Source of the DNA: Alentia gelatinosa
Lineage: Eukaryota; Annelida; Polychaeta; Phyllodocida; Polynoidae
Direction: 5' to 3'
DNA length: 64,000 bases
Assembly: GCA_950022655.1 (NCBI GenBank)
Contig: OX465584.1
Span: 5,341,694 to 5,405,693 of the forward strand
Position 1 is the first letter of the stretch. Every line of letters starts with the position of its first letter. The translations under genes were made by a program, and so were the position numbers. The notes under the pieces are model-generated. The model had not been told where the DNA came from, ran no database searches, and worked only from the letters and a program-made list of their open reading frames with translations. Shown here in pieces: positions 1 through 15,300 of the stretch.

Positions 1-221
1 TATTTCTCCCTATAAGCTTAACATTAAGAACTCATACTCAATGCTCATGGAGTATTGTAAAAGAATACTCAATGGGCGATGACATCACAAACTTTAGCCA
101 ACCAGTCAGTCTTGTATTTTCCTACCCATGAATTGCACACCTGCTTGGAATTCCTACCTTCTTGCATAATTAAAAAAAGAACGAACACAATTATTGAAAA
201 TACTTGTACTTTCTTTATCAG

Positions 222-326
222 ATGTACCAGCGGATACAACAACAAGCAGGGTTTATAGAATTTTCTGAGTTACATTTTGAGGAGGCACAAGACCTCTTCA
301 GGGATGGAGGCTTGGATGTACGAGAG
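222..326 (+). CDS. TGFBRAP1: TGFBRAP1 exon 1 in window
   Basis: Thirty-five codons, phase 0 at both ends, beginning MYQRIQQQAGFIEF and ending DGGLDVRE. The acceptor is tttatcag and the donor gtgaga. The ATG at 222 is an internal methionine, not the start: homologues have several hundred residues before this point. Confidence 0.88.
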
Positions 327-3300
327 GTGAGAAAACATTTGTAAACTTTGGTCCAGTGATTGATAATGTTGCTCTGTTGGTCTGGTCTCTCCCTAAACCT
401 GCTCAAGTCTTTGATGGACCTCAAACTACTTTATGAACTTCCCCAAACACCTAATAGGTCCAGTAATCAAAGACTTGTAAGATATGCACAGAACTCGTGT
501 AAGTTTCTCCTATGGTAACCTGACACCTCTCTTTGCCCCTCCCCTATACCTCCAATACCTGCCAACACCCAGGGGGCTTCCTTGTTATCATAGTAATTAA
601 TTATTGGCAGACCTTGTATTGGGTTTTAAATGTGTCCACCTGCTAATTTGGCCAAAGGACAATATTTCTATTTAAAAATCGACACTTAGCTCTTGTTTTA
701 TCTTGTTCTGTTGCTAGGTGAGCATGCAACATAAAAATGACCATTCTCTCATCCTCCAATCCAAATCTCTATTTCTATTATTGCTAGGTGATCATACAAT
801 AAAAATAACCGTTCTCCCACCCACCAACCCAAAGCTCTATGTGTACTGTTGCTAGGTGAAGATGCAATATAAGAATAACCATTCCCTCATCCACCAATTC
901 ACTGCCATGCTTGTACTGTTGCTAGGTGATCACGTTATACCCCGACCTGTTGCCTAGTAACAGCAGCTTCACACGGTCGGTGCCTGCGCTTCACGAGATC
1001 GCAGACATTAACCAGTTGTCACGCGGGGACGCTGCCAAGGTCAAACAGTTCAAGAACTTCCTCGTCGGGTTTCTAGAAGAAGTGCGAACCTCGCGACAGG
1101 CAACGGGCATCCAGCAGGTAAGTACACCATGTACACCTTCTGTCTGTCCACCTTTACGAGCAGTAGGTATACAGGGCACATAGCTATTGTCATATGGAGG
1201 CGGCCATCTTGCCCCTAACGCCATTCAAAACACCAGGTGGCGGAACCAGTTATGAATGGATTTTATCGCAAATATTTGTTGGGGCTTGCCATGTAAGATT
1301 TATAGCCTCGTCTCTATATTATCTATAGATTACAACAATTAATAATAGCGGTTGCCCTCTGGCAACAGTGGCGCTATCATTTGATTTTCTGGCGGACGAT
1401 GGCAGAACTAGCAATCACTCTGTACCCTATAGGCGAGGATGCCCCAGGGTTGTATGTCTCTGGGGGGCAAGGATGCCTTAAGATATTCAGTCAAGTTTCA
1501 CATGTAACGTGATCTAAAGTATAATTCATTGCCATAAATGAATTTTTAAAAATATTATATTGATTTCCATGCATATCTTTCCATATTTGATCTTTTGGTT
1601 TTCCTGTATTTCTTGAAAAATTCTTGAATTTATCATGAATACATGAAGTTACCCCCCCCCCCCCCCCCCCGCATTCAATATGCCTTTAGGCATTTTCACC
1701 AATCACATACATAATACAAGCCTAATCGAACAAATTGGATGTTAAACTACTCAAAGAAAGAAAAAGAATTAAACATAATGCCTGTAGGCATTTTGCCCCC
1801 CACATACATAAAGCCTGTTGGCATTTTGTCCCACACATATGTAAAGCCTGTAGGCATTTTGCCCCCCACATACATAATGCCGGTAGGCATTTTGCCCCCC
1901 ACATACATAAAGCCTGTAGGCATTTTGCCCCCTCCCCCCCCCCCCCCACATACATAAAGCCTGTAGGCATTTTGCCCCCCTCACATAATGCCTAGAAGTA
2001 TTAGCATCCTGACTGTGTTAAGCCGCGTACATAACCTCATCTCTTATTATCTCTCAGGAGGTGGACACGGCTCTACTCAAACTCTACGCTGAGCTCAACT
2101 CCCCGGACCTCATCCCGATGATCGCCAGTGAGAGCGCAGCGGACGTGGCAGACTGTACGCCCTGGTTAGAACGACACAAGCGACATCACGCGCTGGCCCT
2201 GCTGCACCGCGCGCATGGTCATGTCGACAAGGCGCTGTCAGTGTGGACCAGGTACGCGACTCGTGCTCTGCGACTCTCACTCCACTCAACTCTCGGGGAA
2301 CAATCCGCTGTGTCCACATACACCCTACAAGGAGATTAAGAGCCCTCACCCACTGATTGTGACACACCCTGACATGGCTGTGATATGGCTATTATTACAT
2401 ACCTATGGCTGAACGTCTATGGAATACTACTCGCTGCTAGAGGTGCAGTATAAATAATGTTCGGGCGCACTGCGCCCGTAGTGAATGCCTCGGGTCAATG
2501 GGGACATATAATAAGTATATAAAATGTTTTCTTTTCTTGATAATCAAGTATGTGATAATTAGATAAGGTATTGACTGAGCCAGTAGGGATGCCATTCTCG
2601 GCCTTTTGATGTCATAAGTATGTCTATTAAATTTGGAATGTCGCTAGACCGAACTGATTTATTTTACCACGCGCCCACCCCTCCCAATATAAATGATATT
2701 TTTTAATCGTCTTGAATTTCTTTTCTGTTTACAGGATAGCTGACGGGGAACTCTTCGACGAACTTTTCCCCGGAATAGATTTCATTGTAGAATTTCTTGC
2801 CAAGTAAGTAGAATTATAAAACTATTGCTTTATTCATTCTGCAAACCTTGATATCCAATTAAGGAAATTGTTTATATAAGGAAGTTATACCTGTGTTTGA
2901 ATGTTTCACACCTACTGGCCAGCTGGATTCCGTTCGTCTCAGTGTGACGAACTATAAATTACTATATACCCATGCCATATATACTGTATATATAACGTAA
3001 AAATACCGGAAATATAACGTAAAAATATGGAACACTGTTCTGTATATCTCTACTAAAATATTCGTTGTTAAGCCAAATTAAGTTAATTGTTTTATTAATT
3101 TCGGGTTCATAGTAAATATTTAACAACCTGACCATGCTGTACAAGCTACAAAACTCGATGATAATTTACGGTTCGTACGGAACTCGGCATAAATGCCTCG
3201 TTTTGTACAAATTGTAAATTATCATCACGTTTTGTAGCTTGTTCAGCATGGTCAGGTCGTTCTATTTAGTAATACTACCTTACGTACTATAGACCTTGTT

Positions 3301-6300
3301 GAGACGAACAAGTGAGTAGTAAACCGGCATTTTGAATGATTTTCAGGTATTTTATAATTAGGAGATAGAGTGAACACCTCTCAACGGAATCCATTCACCC
3401 ACCCTAACCCCGTCTCCATATATTACCGAAACACTAGGTCGAAATAACTCCAGTGGAAGATCTGTCCCCTAGGACAGAACTGGCTGAATAAATAATTTTT
3501 TTTTTAAATACGTTGTAAAAAATCGGCCTCATGTTCAGGGTATTTTATTTTAATTTTTCGGAAGGTTTGTCTCCTTAACTCATCTATATTCACCCATCCT
3601 ACAGCTCTGAGCATGGTTTACTATCAGTCCCCACACTGTCAGGTTTCTCTCTACATTTTATTTCCGATTTTTTTATATCATACCATGACATTTGTATCCA
3701 TGATCATGAGCTACTAGGATTTCCATATAACTGAAATGTCTGTGTCTGGTTTCACTTTTGTAGTGATATAAAATTGTGATATCTTTTTCAGCTTAAGTGA
3801 TTACGACACTGTGTGGAAGTACGTAGAGTGGGTCTTAGAGCGGGACCAGGTGCGAGGAGTCAGGGTGAGTAGTTCGTCGCGTACTCCACTTCCCGTCAGA
3901 GGTCAGGGAAATCCCTGAAATCAGGGATTTTTATAAGACGCAGAAATATTCTCCTCATTGTTTAAAGGCTTTGATCGAACCTATTTATGTCAATTCTATA
4001 GACCCTATTGAGGTATCCCATAATTCAGTCTGTTGACCAAGTTCCGGGTTTCGCTGGTTACCGACGTAGTATGGTGATAGACCCCTTACTCGTAACCCAG
4101 AATTAATGCAGTTTAAGGGTTTTCAGACATCCTCAAATTGAGATTCTGATGTTAGAAATGGAAATTTCAGCTATTTCTACATGGGAATCCGAAATTATAT
4201 TCAGTTTCTCCAATTATAAATCAGCAAACTGTGATTCATTTTATCGTAGTGTGCCAAGTCTATCGGGAGCGGAACTTTGCTTTACCCGGGGCGATAATCG
4301 GGAGTTTAGTAACCTCTGGAGGCTCTATTTAATTTCTAGAACCCCATATACCGGACTTCCCTATAAATGTCTGCATTATTACTTCCATGATCTTCAGGGT
4401 TTTCCCTAACAAACTCCCCATAGATAATGTATGGGTGAGAAACCATTGTGCAGTTACCATACAATCCTCTTTGAATGCATAGCTAACACCAGGAACCAGC
4501 TTCTTATCTCACTCCGGTATTTTCCGCCATAGGCTTAACATTAGGAACGCGTACTCCACGGCCGTGAAGTTCGTGTACCCAATACTCAATGGCTAATTGG
4601 GTGATTCATTTTATCAATAAATCATGTTATTCGGGGTGAGATAAAATCAGAAACCCACTCGATGAAAATAAGTTGGTTCGCACTCCACCTTGTTTGACCA
4701 CAGAGTAATTCACGAAGCGAAGCTGAGTGAATTACTCTGCAGTCAAACTCGGTGGAGTATGGACCAAGCTATTTTCATCTCGTGGGTTTTCTTTTAAATA
4801 CTACACTCTACCATGCATATATCTGTCATAACGTGAATAGGGCAAAAGTTACAGGGTTCTGTCATTGACCAAGTGCCCCCCCCCCCCCCTCACAAGAACT
4901 AGCCTTGGAATGGTTACATTCTATTTAATGTGTGAACATGTATATATTTATATATCCTTCTATAGCATATGTTTTATTATACAGGTCTTCACCGAGCGGC
5001 CTCCACAAGAACTGGCTTCAGAACGGTTACGCCCAGACCTCATCGTGGATTACCTTCACCGGTTCCCCGAGGCTGTCGTCATCTACCTCCAGTACCTAAT
5101 ATATGAACGCAAAATGGAGGTAATACTTTCTGATCTCATAGAATCTTTGATAGTAAACTAAATGATGAAGAGGGAGCCCAAGTTCCCTTCACACATTCAT
5201 TGCTGATGGTCTACCAATAGCGGACTAACACAGGTTACATCGAAGTGCCGCTATATATTGATCACGCTGCTGTGTAGGAGGGTGACCCAGCTGTTACGTT
5301 GTCTCCTTCCCACTGGAGGATTAGCACGGAGCGAACTGATCAGTTAGGCCAAGGGAAAGCGCATGCTCATTTCTCATTATAGAAACTGGAGCACAAAACG
5401 GCATTATATAAATACAATTCAAGACATTGATAAGACGTGGCAAGGGTAGTCTCATGACCATCAAATATTGATTAGTATTTGGACCAAGCGGAAGACTGGC
5501 TAAGCAGAGCTTGGTTTAAATCACAAGCTCATTGTATTTATTGCCCTAATAAAATTATCCAAAAAAAAGTATAAAGGACTTAGTACCAGGAGAGCAGTGG
5601 ATTCAAATGCAATTTCCTCAGATGAACTTTACTAACAAAAATGGACATTGCTTGATAGATCTGAGGTTCATTGGAATCCACTTGTAAAGTCCCTTCAAGT
5701 AAAAGAACACCGAAGCATGCAAAGAAAGAAGACTATATGTGAGTGAGTGACAGTTTGGAACTGTCAGTCCCCCTCATAGTCTTGTACCATGTGACCCTTC
5801 TCGACCAATGAAAAAAAAAGAATAACAACAATTGAACATTAATACCTGTCGACAACAAGTTTACAATATTGACGTCTACTTTGTATTTCAGAAAGAGTCT
5901 TTTCACACCCACCTGGCAGTCCTCTACTTGGACCGAGCTTTAAAACTTAGGAAAGACGAAAAGAGTGACCAGAAGGATATCGACAAAGCCAGGTACATAC
6001 ACAAAAAAGTGATGCACTGTGTGATACGGGAAGGGTAGGAATGAGAAATATTATACGGAAACAGGGTTACTGTGGCTGTATGTGATAAAAAAAAAAGAGT
6101 AAAATTGACGATAAAAGTGAGAGGTTTGTTTTATCGTCAATTTTACCAAGTATTTATCGCGTACAGAAACAGTATACCTGTTTTCGTATTATCATATACC
6201 TTAAAATATCCAATTTTTAACTTTGCATCTGGGCGAGTTTTTGGATTTCGCTGCCGTACATGCCCCGTATGCCACATACATACCCCGTATGTCACCTAGG

Positions 6301-9300
6301 TGCCATACTTATATAGAACTACATCGAGAATCGTATAAATACACAATACTCCACGAGTTTGGATGTGCCGCAATCGTCATCGAGGCGAAGCCGAGTGACG
6401 ATTACGGTACATCCAAACGAGTGGAGTATTGTGTTTTTTACGATTCAAGTGTGGTTCTGGAATCATCTCACCCCTTTCTCTGCCATTAAATAGCATCACA
6501 ACATCAAAATCGTTCAAATATACTTAGCAAATCCATATGACGTCATCTCACATACACTACGCCACGGACGTGGCGTAGTATAGTTACTTTATTGGGGTGA
6601 TCGTTGAGTATTTTTTTCTAATGGTATTTCTATGGCTAAGCTTGTACCAGGGGTGAGATAAAGATATGAATATGACATGGGTATGAGCGGGCCGTATGTG
6701 TAGGATATACTACCACAGTTATTAATGATGTTATATACCTTTGGCCGAATGTCCCATGTATACCACCCATCTCATATTTATGTCCGTAAAACATGTGAGT
6801 GACATATGGGGTTAGTACCGTGGCAATACCCAACAAATTGTCCAAAAGTGAAGATAGAAAAAAGGCCAGTTTAACGTATATTAGTTATGGTGCCTTGTTT
6901 TGCTTTCGCAAAAGGCTTAGGAGTACCTGCTGCCATAGGACTACGAAGAAAGTAGTTCCTACGGCGAGTAAGAATAGGTAATTATCGAGAACATGTATAC
7001 TGTGTCTATACATGATGAATACTTGCTAAAATTGACGATTCACCCTCCTTCGCAACATTATGTGAACCTCTGCCTTTGGTCATCTGATCATCAATTTTAC
7101 TGCATATTTATTACGTACAGCCACAGTAACCCTGTTTCTGTATAAAACCCGACTGAATTGGATGAATTCCTGATCCAAAGACTCGATGTCACCAAAAAGG
7201 AATAGCTGGCTTCAATTTTTCTGTACATGAGAATCTCACTCTCATATGAATCTTCATAGACTTAACATTATGTAACTGTATGCCATGGTTATGCCATAGA
7301 ACATTTATATGCCATGATTGACATATGAAGTAAAAAAAACGTAGTGGGGTAGGATAAAATCTAAACATCACTCAATTTCATATAATTGTTTACATGCCAT
7401 TCGTTGTCTTCTGCTACATATATCACTCAGCTCCGCTTCGTGCTATCATTCCACAAAGACAACTCATACCATATAAACAATCATATGATTTGTCATGACA
7501 TTTCTTGATATTACCGATTATTTTCCTACCCCTAATAAAAAGGATTTGTTATTGTCACGGGTGTGACATAAAGTGTTGTTTATGTCACTACTTTCCAACA
7601 TTCAAAAACAGGGAAACGGGGTAGGATAAAAACTAGACGCCACTCGTTTGAGTTTGAGTTGGCTCCGTAATCTCTTCGACTTGTAATCTCAAACGCAAAC
7701 TCGTGACGTCTCTTGATAATATTTCTGTACTTCCAGTGGGTAATTATTTTGTTATTATATTCACGATTGCAGGTCTGAGTTACGCCATCTCTTACAGACA
7801 TCTAATTTATACCGCGTCCAATTACTCTTGGGTAAGATTGAGAAGACGGACATGTACACGGAAGCTGCTATCTTATACGGAAAGGTAAGGAAATTACCTC
7901 AAAAAGTAATAAATATCAAATTATATTCTAATGGTGAAGAGTCAGTACTCATCACTTGTACTTTTGTTAAGTTAAATTGTTTTATGTAATCATATGTACC
8001 TTTTATACTACACCTGCCAGGGTTCTGAGATGAACTGGATTGTAATATGCCAACTGTATAATTTGTATGGCAAAGCTGGAGCAGGGTTGCTTCCAAACTG
8101 TAAAACCATAGAACTGGTGAAGTCTGATCAATAAAAAAAAATAAAAAAAAGAAGAAAATAAACAAATTTACAATTAACCTTTTTTTTTATTCATGCTGGA
8201 GGTGAGCGCTTAGGAACTTGGAAATTTTATCTTCCAGTGTGTCCAGTTTTGTTGATTATCATTCAGTGTATAATTTACTTACAGAAAAGGTTCATAGAGC
8301 TTTGTGGTCAGTTTGTAAATTCAATAATTTTGAAACAATGTATTCCCAATTATATAATTCAACTTAACTTATTACAAGTGATTTACATATACAGTAGTAG
8401 TATTGGTAGCAAATACGAACCATATCTATTTACATGGTGTCTAGACAATCAGACACCAGGCAACGGCCTGCGTAGGCTCCTGTAGGCTCCTGTAGGCGTC
8501 AGGTAGGCGTCTGTGGGATGTCTGTGTGGTTATAATAGTATCTATGCCCATTTATAATGTGAATGTGTGACCTTATATTCTAAACATTGATTACTTTCTG
8601 ATGTTACTAGCTTGGGGACCATGAAAAAGCCTTGAAGATCCTGGTGCATAAAATGCGTGACTTCACTGCGGCTGAAGACTATTGTGTCGTCAACTCGCGA
8701 GACGCAGACCTCACCACGAGGAGGCGCCTCTTCCAAACTCTTCTCGGAGTCTATCTCGATCCCAACAATGGGTACGTAAAGTGCTGATTCTACCAGCACA
8801 ATTTATTTTTGCCTGGTAGGATCGGGCTACGTCTCGAAGCACTTTGCCGCATCTTGCTGTATCGTACTACATCTTATAAGATCACCTTGACTCATTACCC
8901 CTGTGTGTGCAGCCCCTACTATCACTCACGGCCCGGTTCTTCCACTCGAGTGATCTAAAGGGCTGATTCCACCAACACGCTGGATTTTTCATGATATATC
9001 TTGGTATATCTTTTAATATCTTACAGTGTCACAATATGTCCTACTTCCGTTGTTGTAAAATGTAGTCACACAATGTTGTGTGTATGTTTTGGTGCTCCAC
9101 CACCGCGACACCTCAAGACACACCCCGACAAATGGGCACGCGATTTTTTTTTTTTTTTTTTTTTAAACTTTTATTTATGCTGACCAATGCTCAGCTTAGT
9201 AGTAGCTGGTTTTAATGCATGACCAGAATATTTACATTCAGTTCATTCTCATCAGTTTCACAAGGAATCCACGGTATATATGTAACATATGTACATAGAT

Positions 9301-12300
9301 AAATAAATCATCCATTGCTAGCAAAATCAATTAGACAGGGTGAAATCGCATCACGATCTTAGTTGTATAAATAAAATCAAGATGGTAGGAATTTTTATCC
9401 CAAGAATATAAGATCAAAAACATTCAGGGACATGCGTGAATACAGGGATTATTCAAACATAGCCCAATTTAACAAGACAACAAAATCGTGACCAATCTCG
9501 CTTTATCTTATGTGTCGGTGGAATCAGCACTTATGCAGGCATGCTCACAAAATTTATCCCAACCTAGTGTGTCGAGGAATTGGCCAGGATCAGCCTACTT
9601 TATGCATCCTTATTTCTCAAAATAAAAATAAATTACATATTGATATAATAAATAATTCAACATTGTGTGAGGTGTGATGTAGTTAATAAGATGAAGGGTT
9701 GGTATATGCCACATAGTTCATGAAATATGTTCAGCATATGTAAGGGCTTTTCTCAGTGAATATGCCATTCCTCTTTAAAATTGTCAATTTCTTTTTCTTT
9801 CTCTGTCACACTTCAAATCTCATCTTTCAACATGGAATATTTCCTTAGTTTACATGCGTATTTTTCATTCTTGAGAAACATATTCAATTCATATAGTAAC
9901 TCGATACTTCAACACCAACTACAAAGCGTGATCATAATCCTTGCTAAGAAGAACATATTGTTTAGTGACACTACAGTATGCCAAGCACCTATTTCCCTTT
10001 TGTGGAAAATATCAAAAGTCAGAGGATCTGGAAAATTGTGAAAATTATTAATAATTCTCTTTTTACCAATTATACATGTTGTTTGTGTCCTTCTTGTAGA
10101 CGATCATTAGGGATTGATATTTTGCAGTGGGAAAAGTGCATTAAGTAAGGTTTGCTGCAGGTTGTGTTGGGCTTTCAGAATATAGAAGATTTATGTTCTC
10201 TACCAGAAAGTATTGGGTAGCTAGATATGGTAATATCAAATCAATTTTGTGATTATAGGCTTTCACCTCAAGATATTTAACAGTTAGGTATGGTAAAATA
10301 TCAATTTTTGTGATTATGGGTTTTCTCCAGGATACATCTAGGAGGTTTGGTAGATTCAAAAGTTATTTCTATGTTTGGCAATTTTGGTATAGAAAAGGTA
10401 TTGATTTCTATAGTTGGACCCAACTTCCCTGGAGTGGTTATTAGGTTCTGATAAACACAGCAACCATGTTAAGGCTGGGCATTAACACACTCTGACACGG
10501 CTAAAGGGCTGATTCCACCAACACGATGGATTTGTCGTGATATATCTTGGTATATCTTGTAATATTTTAAATTGTCGCGATATGTCGTACCTCACTTGTA
10601 GCAAAACGTGATGTCGTATGTCTATTTTCGTGCTCCACCACCGCAACACCTCAAGACACAACGCGACAAATGGGCACGCGATTATTCAAACCTAGCCCGA
10701 TATAGCAAGACAACCAAATCGTGACCAATCTCGCTATATCTTGTGTGTCGGTGGAATCAGCACTTTAGACACAAAATTCCTGCATCGTAGCTGCATCAGA
10801 AGGCTGAAAGAATTTTGTGTCATAGTGTTTCAGACTACCGCAGGGAAATCCTGCATCGTAGCCATGTCAGGATGTGTTGTCATGTGTCAGAGTATGTCAG
10901 GACAAGTTTAACAAAATTAAAAGGTGACCGTGGTACCAACAGACCCCACAATCCCAAGGCTGTGGGTTCGAGTCCCACTCTTCTCCTTCAACCCCCACAA
11001 TGGTAGATTTACTGCTATATAAAAGGCCAATCCTTCTCACATCATGTCTATGTGGTGTGGGAAGTAAAATAACTCCTACCTTGGTAAATATGTAGAGGTG
11101 AGGTTTCTACCTAAATTCAATACATAGATTCGACCACCACCCTTGTGTTGTAAAAGAACCTTGAGAAACCTGTAATGGTTAACTGAACGTTAAATCAATC
11201 CAACCAAAAATCTCAGCAAATCCATGCACTGAATATTTCCAGCCATATGATTGGCTACGATAGGGAAAACCTGAGTTGACTGGTACCCTGCCTCAGACTA
11301 GCACTAGTTTCCTGTTCATCCACTAGGGGTCTTGACAGTTTTCAACCTTATTGCCCTCCCACAACTTTAACCCTGATTTCACTACACGTAGACATAGCAC
11401 TTGGTGAAGATATTAGTATAATCTGTGTGTGGCCTATATATGTTATTTAAAAGTTTCTGATGCTTTGCTTATTTCTACATATGATTTCAAATATCATCGT
11501 AAAATTGGATGAGTTTTAATCTTGGCCACCGTATGCCACAACTGGAGTTTGGCATAGTGACTTCATGAGGCGAAGCCAAGTGAAGTCTGGAGGCAAAACT
11601 CCAGGAGTGGCATGCGGCAGCCAAGATTAAAACGAATCAGGTTTTGATTTTATCCTACCCTGTGTCCTCGATTTTGGAATATTACGTGTTGAGAATTCTG
11701 TATGCCACTAGTGGCATATAAAACTCTGTATGCCAGTCGGCATGGCATAAGGAAACTCAATGTTAAGCCTATGGGATTTTATATTAGGGGTAGGATAAAT
11801 ATATTTCTATTGTTTGGAAATCATCTGTATAAAGTTAAATTGCCATATGGGTTAATCAAAAAATTAGAACAGGCATAATTATTGATAATGAATATTAATC
11901 TTCATACATTTATTAGATAATTCTAGACAATTTATGCGATGCAAAAATGTTTTTTAGAAGCAAAATATCGAGCACATCAATAAATAGATTTACGAAATAT
12001 TCAAATAACTGCTTTAATCAATGCTTTATCGATTCATTTTTAACATTTTTCTATTGCAATCATGGACACAGTCCAGAGTAAGTGAATTTGTATTAGCTGT
12101 GAACAATTTTGAGTATGTTTTGACTTGATTCATTTTAAAGTCTATATAATGGCAATGATAATGGTATTTAGAAGATATTACGATGACATATAAGTTTTCA
12201 GTCTGTAAAGATGGAATTCCATTTACATTATTTAGTGGTAATCATCCTCGTGGCATGTTCATCCAAAATTCCCGTCCTGCTCGTCTCACGTTTGTGGCTG

Positions 12301-15300
12301 TAAGCCTACCTACACGATGTATGTGTAGCCATTCCACTTACACGACTAGGACACGACCACCTGTTAGGGCGCCACTCGCAGTAACATCACCGCTGAATTT
12401 GTGTTAATGGAATTACACCTTAATCTGAACTTTCTTTTTCGTATTATTTATCTACCTATGGCTGCATCAACTATGTATACCGCCCGCCCCTACCCATGTC
12501 ATATTTATACTCGTGCGTCAACTGGTCACCGGGTGTCAGGTGGCTTAACCTTGTATGCTCAAAATACATGGTAAAATTATTGATTAGATATGTATATATC
12601 CCTATGCCTTCAGCATCAGGATATATGTATATCAATTGATTTACTTCTTGTCACCGGTCGGTCGGAAGTCAACGGAGATGTGGTTCTCACCGGGTACCCG
12701 CAGTGGCTTCCTCGCTGTAAAACCACTCAGCAGTGACTCACCTCGGTCCTGTTTTAATACCAAAATTCAGGAGGATTATACGATTTGAGAAGCAAGTTTA
12801 TTGGTCCTCTAAAGGCATTATACTCAGTATCTAACTTAGTAGCTATACATTTGTCTGTGCATCTTTGACATACACAATTTTGTAAGCCAGTTTCTCTATA
12901 ATATCTATCTGCAGTAATTTGTTAAGTGTATGCTTCTGCTGACAGCCTTTCATGTGGTTTTGATGCACATGCTTAGAGTTTCCATATTTTACTTGGATAT
13001 AACATAAACCCACATAATTCTTGTAGGTTTTGGTCCAAGCCCTGATGAAGACCAAATATCCTCCCCATCTCCCCCACACCCGCCTGGTTGAAACCTGGGC
13101 TCTTTAGGACTCTGAATTTAAATGTTTTTATGATTGTGAAGCCTGGATATCCCAGAAGATTCTTAAAGCATAGACAAGTTTTGAAAGAGAACTTTTAAAC
13201 TGACCGGGCGTAAAATCAACCAAAGCGAAATCTGATTCTAATTTTACTTATTAAAAATGCACTAGAACTAGAAATAAGATGAGGCGACGTCTGCCCATCA
13301 GCTTGAACTAAAAAAAACTTGAACTAAAAAAAAAATTCTTATGAAATTTACTGAATACTGTGACTGTATGAGTAACACAGTTCACACTGTGACTGTTTGA
13401 GTAACACAGTTCACACTGTGACTGTATGAGTAACACAGTTCACACTGTGACTGTATGAGTATCACAGTTCACACTGTGACTGTATGAATAACACAGTTCA
13501 CACTGTGACTGTATGAGTAACACAGTTCACACTGTGACTGTATGAGTAACACAGTTCACACTGTGACTGTAAGAGTAACACAGTTCACACTGTGACTGTA
13601 TGAGTAACACAGTTCACACTGTGACTGTATGAGTAACACAGTTCACACTGTGACTGTATGAGTATCACAGTTCACACTGTGACTGTATGAGTAACACAGT
13701 TCACACTGTGACTGTATGAGTAACACAGTTCACACTGTGACTGTATGAGTAACACAGTTCACACTGTGACTGTATGAGTATCACAGTTCACACTGTGACT
13801 GTATGAGTATCACAGTTCACACTGTGACTGTATGAATAACACAGTTCACACTGTGACTGTATGAGTAACACAGTTCACACTGTGACTGTATGAGTAACAC
13901 AGTTCACACTGTGACTGTAAGAGTAACACAGTTCACACTGTGACTGTATGAGTAACACAGTTCACACTGTGACTGTAAGAGTAACACAGTTCACACTGTG
14001 ACTGTATGAGTATCACAGTTCACACTGTGACTGTATGAGTAACACAGTTCACACTGTGACTGTATGAGTAACACAGTTCACACTGTGACTGTATGAGTAA
14101 CACAGTTCACACTGTGACTGTATGAGTATCACAGTTCACACTGTGACTGTATGAGTAACACAGTTCACACTGTGACTGTATGAGTAACACAGTTCACACT
14201 GGGACTGTATGAGTAACACAGTTCACACTGTGACTGTATGAGTAACACAGTTCACACTGGGACTGTATGAGTAACACAGTTCACACTGTGACTGTATGAG
14301 TAACACAGCTCACACTGGGACTGTATGAGTAACACAGTTCACACTGTGACTGTATGAGTAACACAGCTCACACTGGGACTGTATGAGTAACACAGTTTGG
14401 TCATTTCCTTACAGGAGCAGAGACCCGCTGGTGGCGCCAGCTGTCGCCCTACTGAACAACAACCAGAACGACTTTGACACTGTAAAGGTACAGATTATTT
14501 ATTACCATTTATTATATACCTGTGGCTGTATGTCCTATGTATACCACCCATCGCTACCCATGTCATTTTTATAGCCGCACACCATGCACATGGCGTACAG
14601 GGTATGTACATGGTGTATGGGGTATGACGATTAGATGAACCTCTGCCTTCAGCACCGGTTCATCTGATCATCAATTTTACCACATATTTATCACGTACAG
14701 CTACAGTAACCCTGTTTCCGTATAATACCTACGAACACTCAATAAATACTATGGAGAAACCAAACAAGAGTTAGTCGTGTTGTTGTATATCGCACGACGG
14801 TAAGATCGCGTTTTACTGCGCGAGGCGAAGCCGAGAGCAGTAATACGCGATCTCGCCAGAGTGCGATGAACAATAACACGACTAACTTGAGTTTGGTTTA
14901 GAATTTATCCTACCCGGCCCGTCTAAATTACTTCTACATTAACAAATGAAGTCATTTGTAAAGTGTATCCCACTAGAGCGATATTTTTCATTTTTCTGAA
15001 CTCCAGACCGAATACAGTGACCCAATGTTAAGCCTATGGAGTTTTTTATTAGGGGTAGGATAAATACCACTGCTCGCTATGTGATGTTATTATATATCTT
15101 AAGCCGAGCCCTCGATAGTTACATACTGCTGCTCTGTATGTGCTATTTCACCAATCAAAAACGCTGTTCTGGCAGCCCATGGCACGAAGAGTAAACAAGT
15201 GTAGATAGCGTTGTGTGTGACAGCTGTAAAAATTGACATGTTTATAAAGACTCATGGCTGGAATTTTCTTAAGTTTCTGTAAAAAAGGAAAAGAAATGTT

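Noticed and set aside
926..1183. Unspliced 85-codon gene starting at GTG
   Set aside because: It is an internal exon of TGFBRAP1 ending at 1117; the remaining codons are intron.
1735..1995. Overlapping frames with repeated VGILPPTYIKP-like units
   Set aside because: Translation of the 34-bp minisatellite; open on both strands and in several phases.
13357..14397. CRISPR-like array (29-bp repeat)
   Set aside because: Units are directly head to tail with no variable spacers, there are no cas genes, and the context is an animal intron. It is a minisatellite; the same holds for the 34-, 32- and 39-bp arrays.
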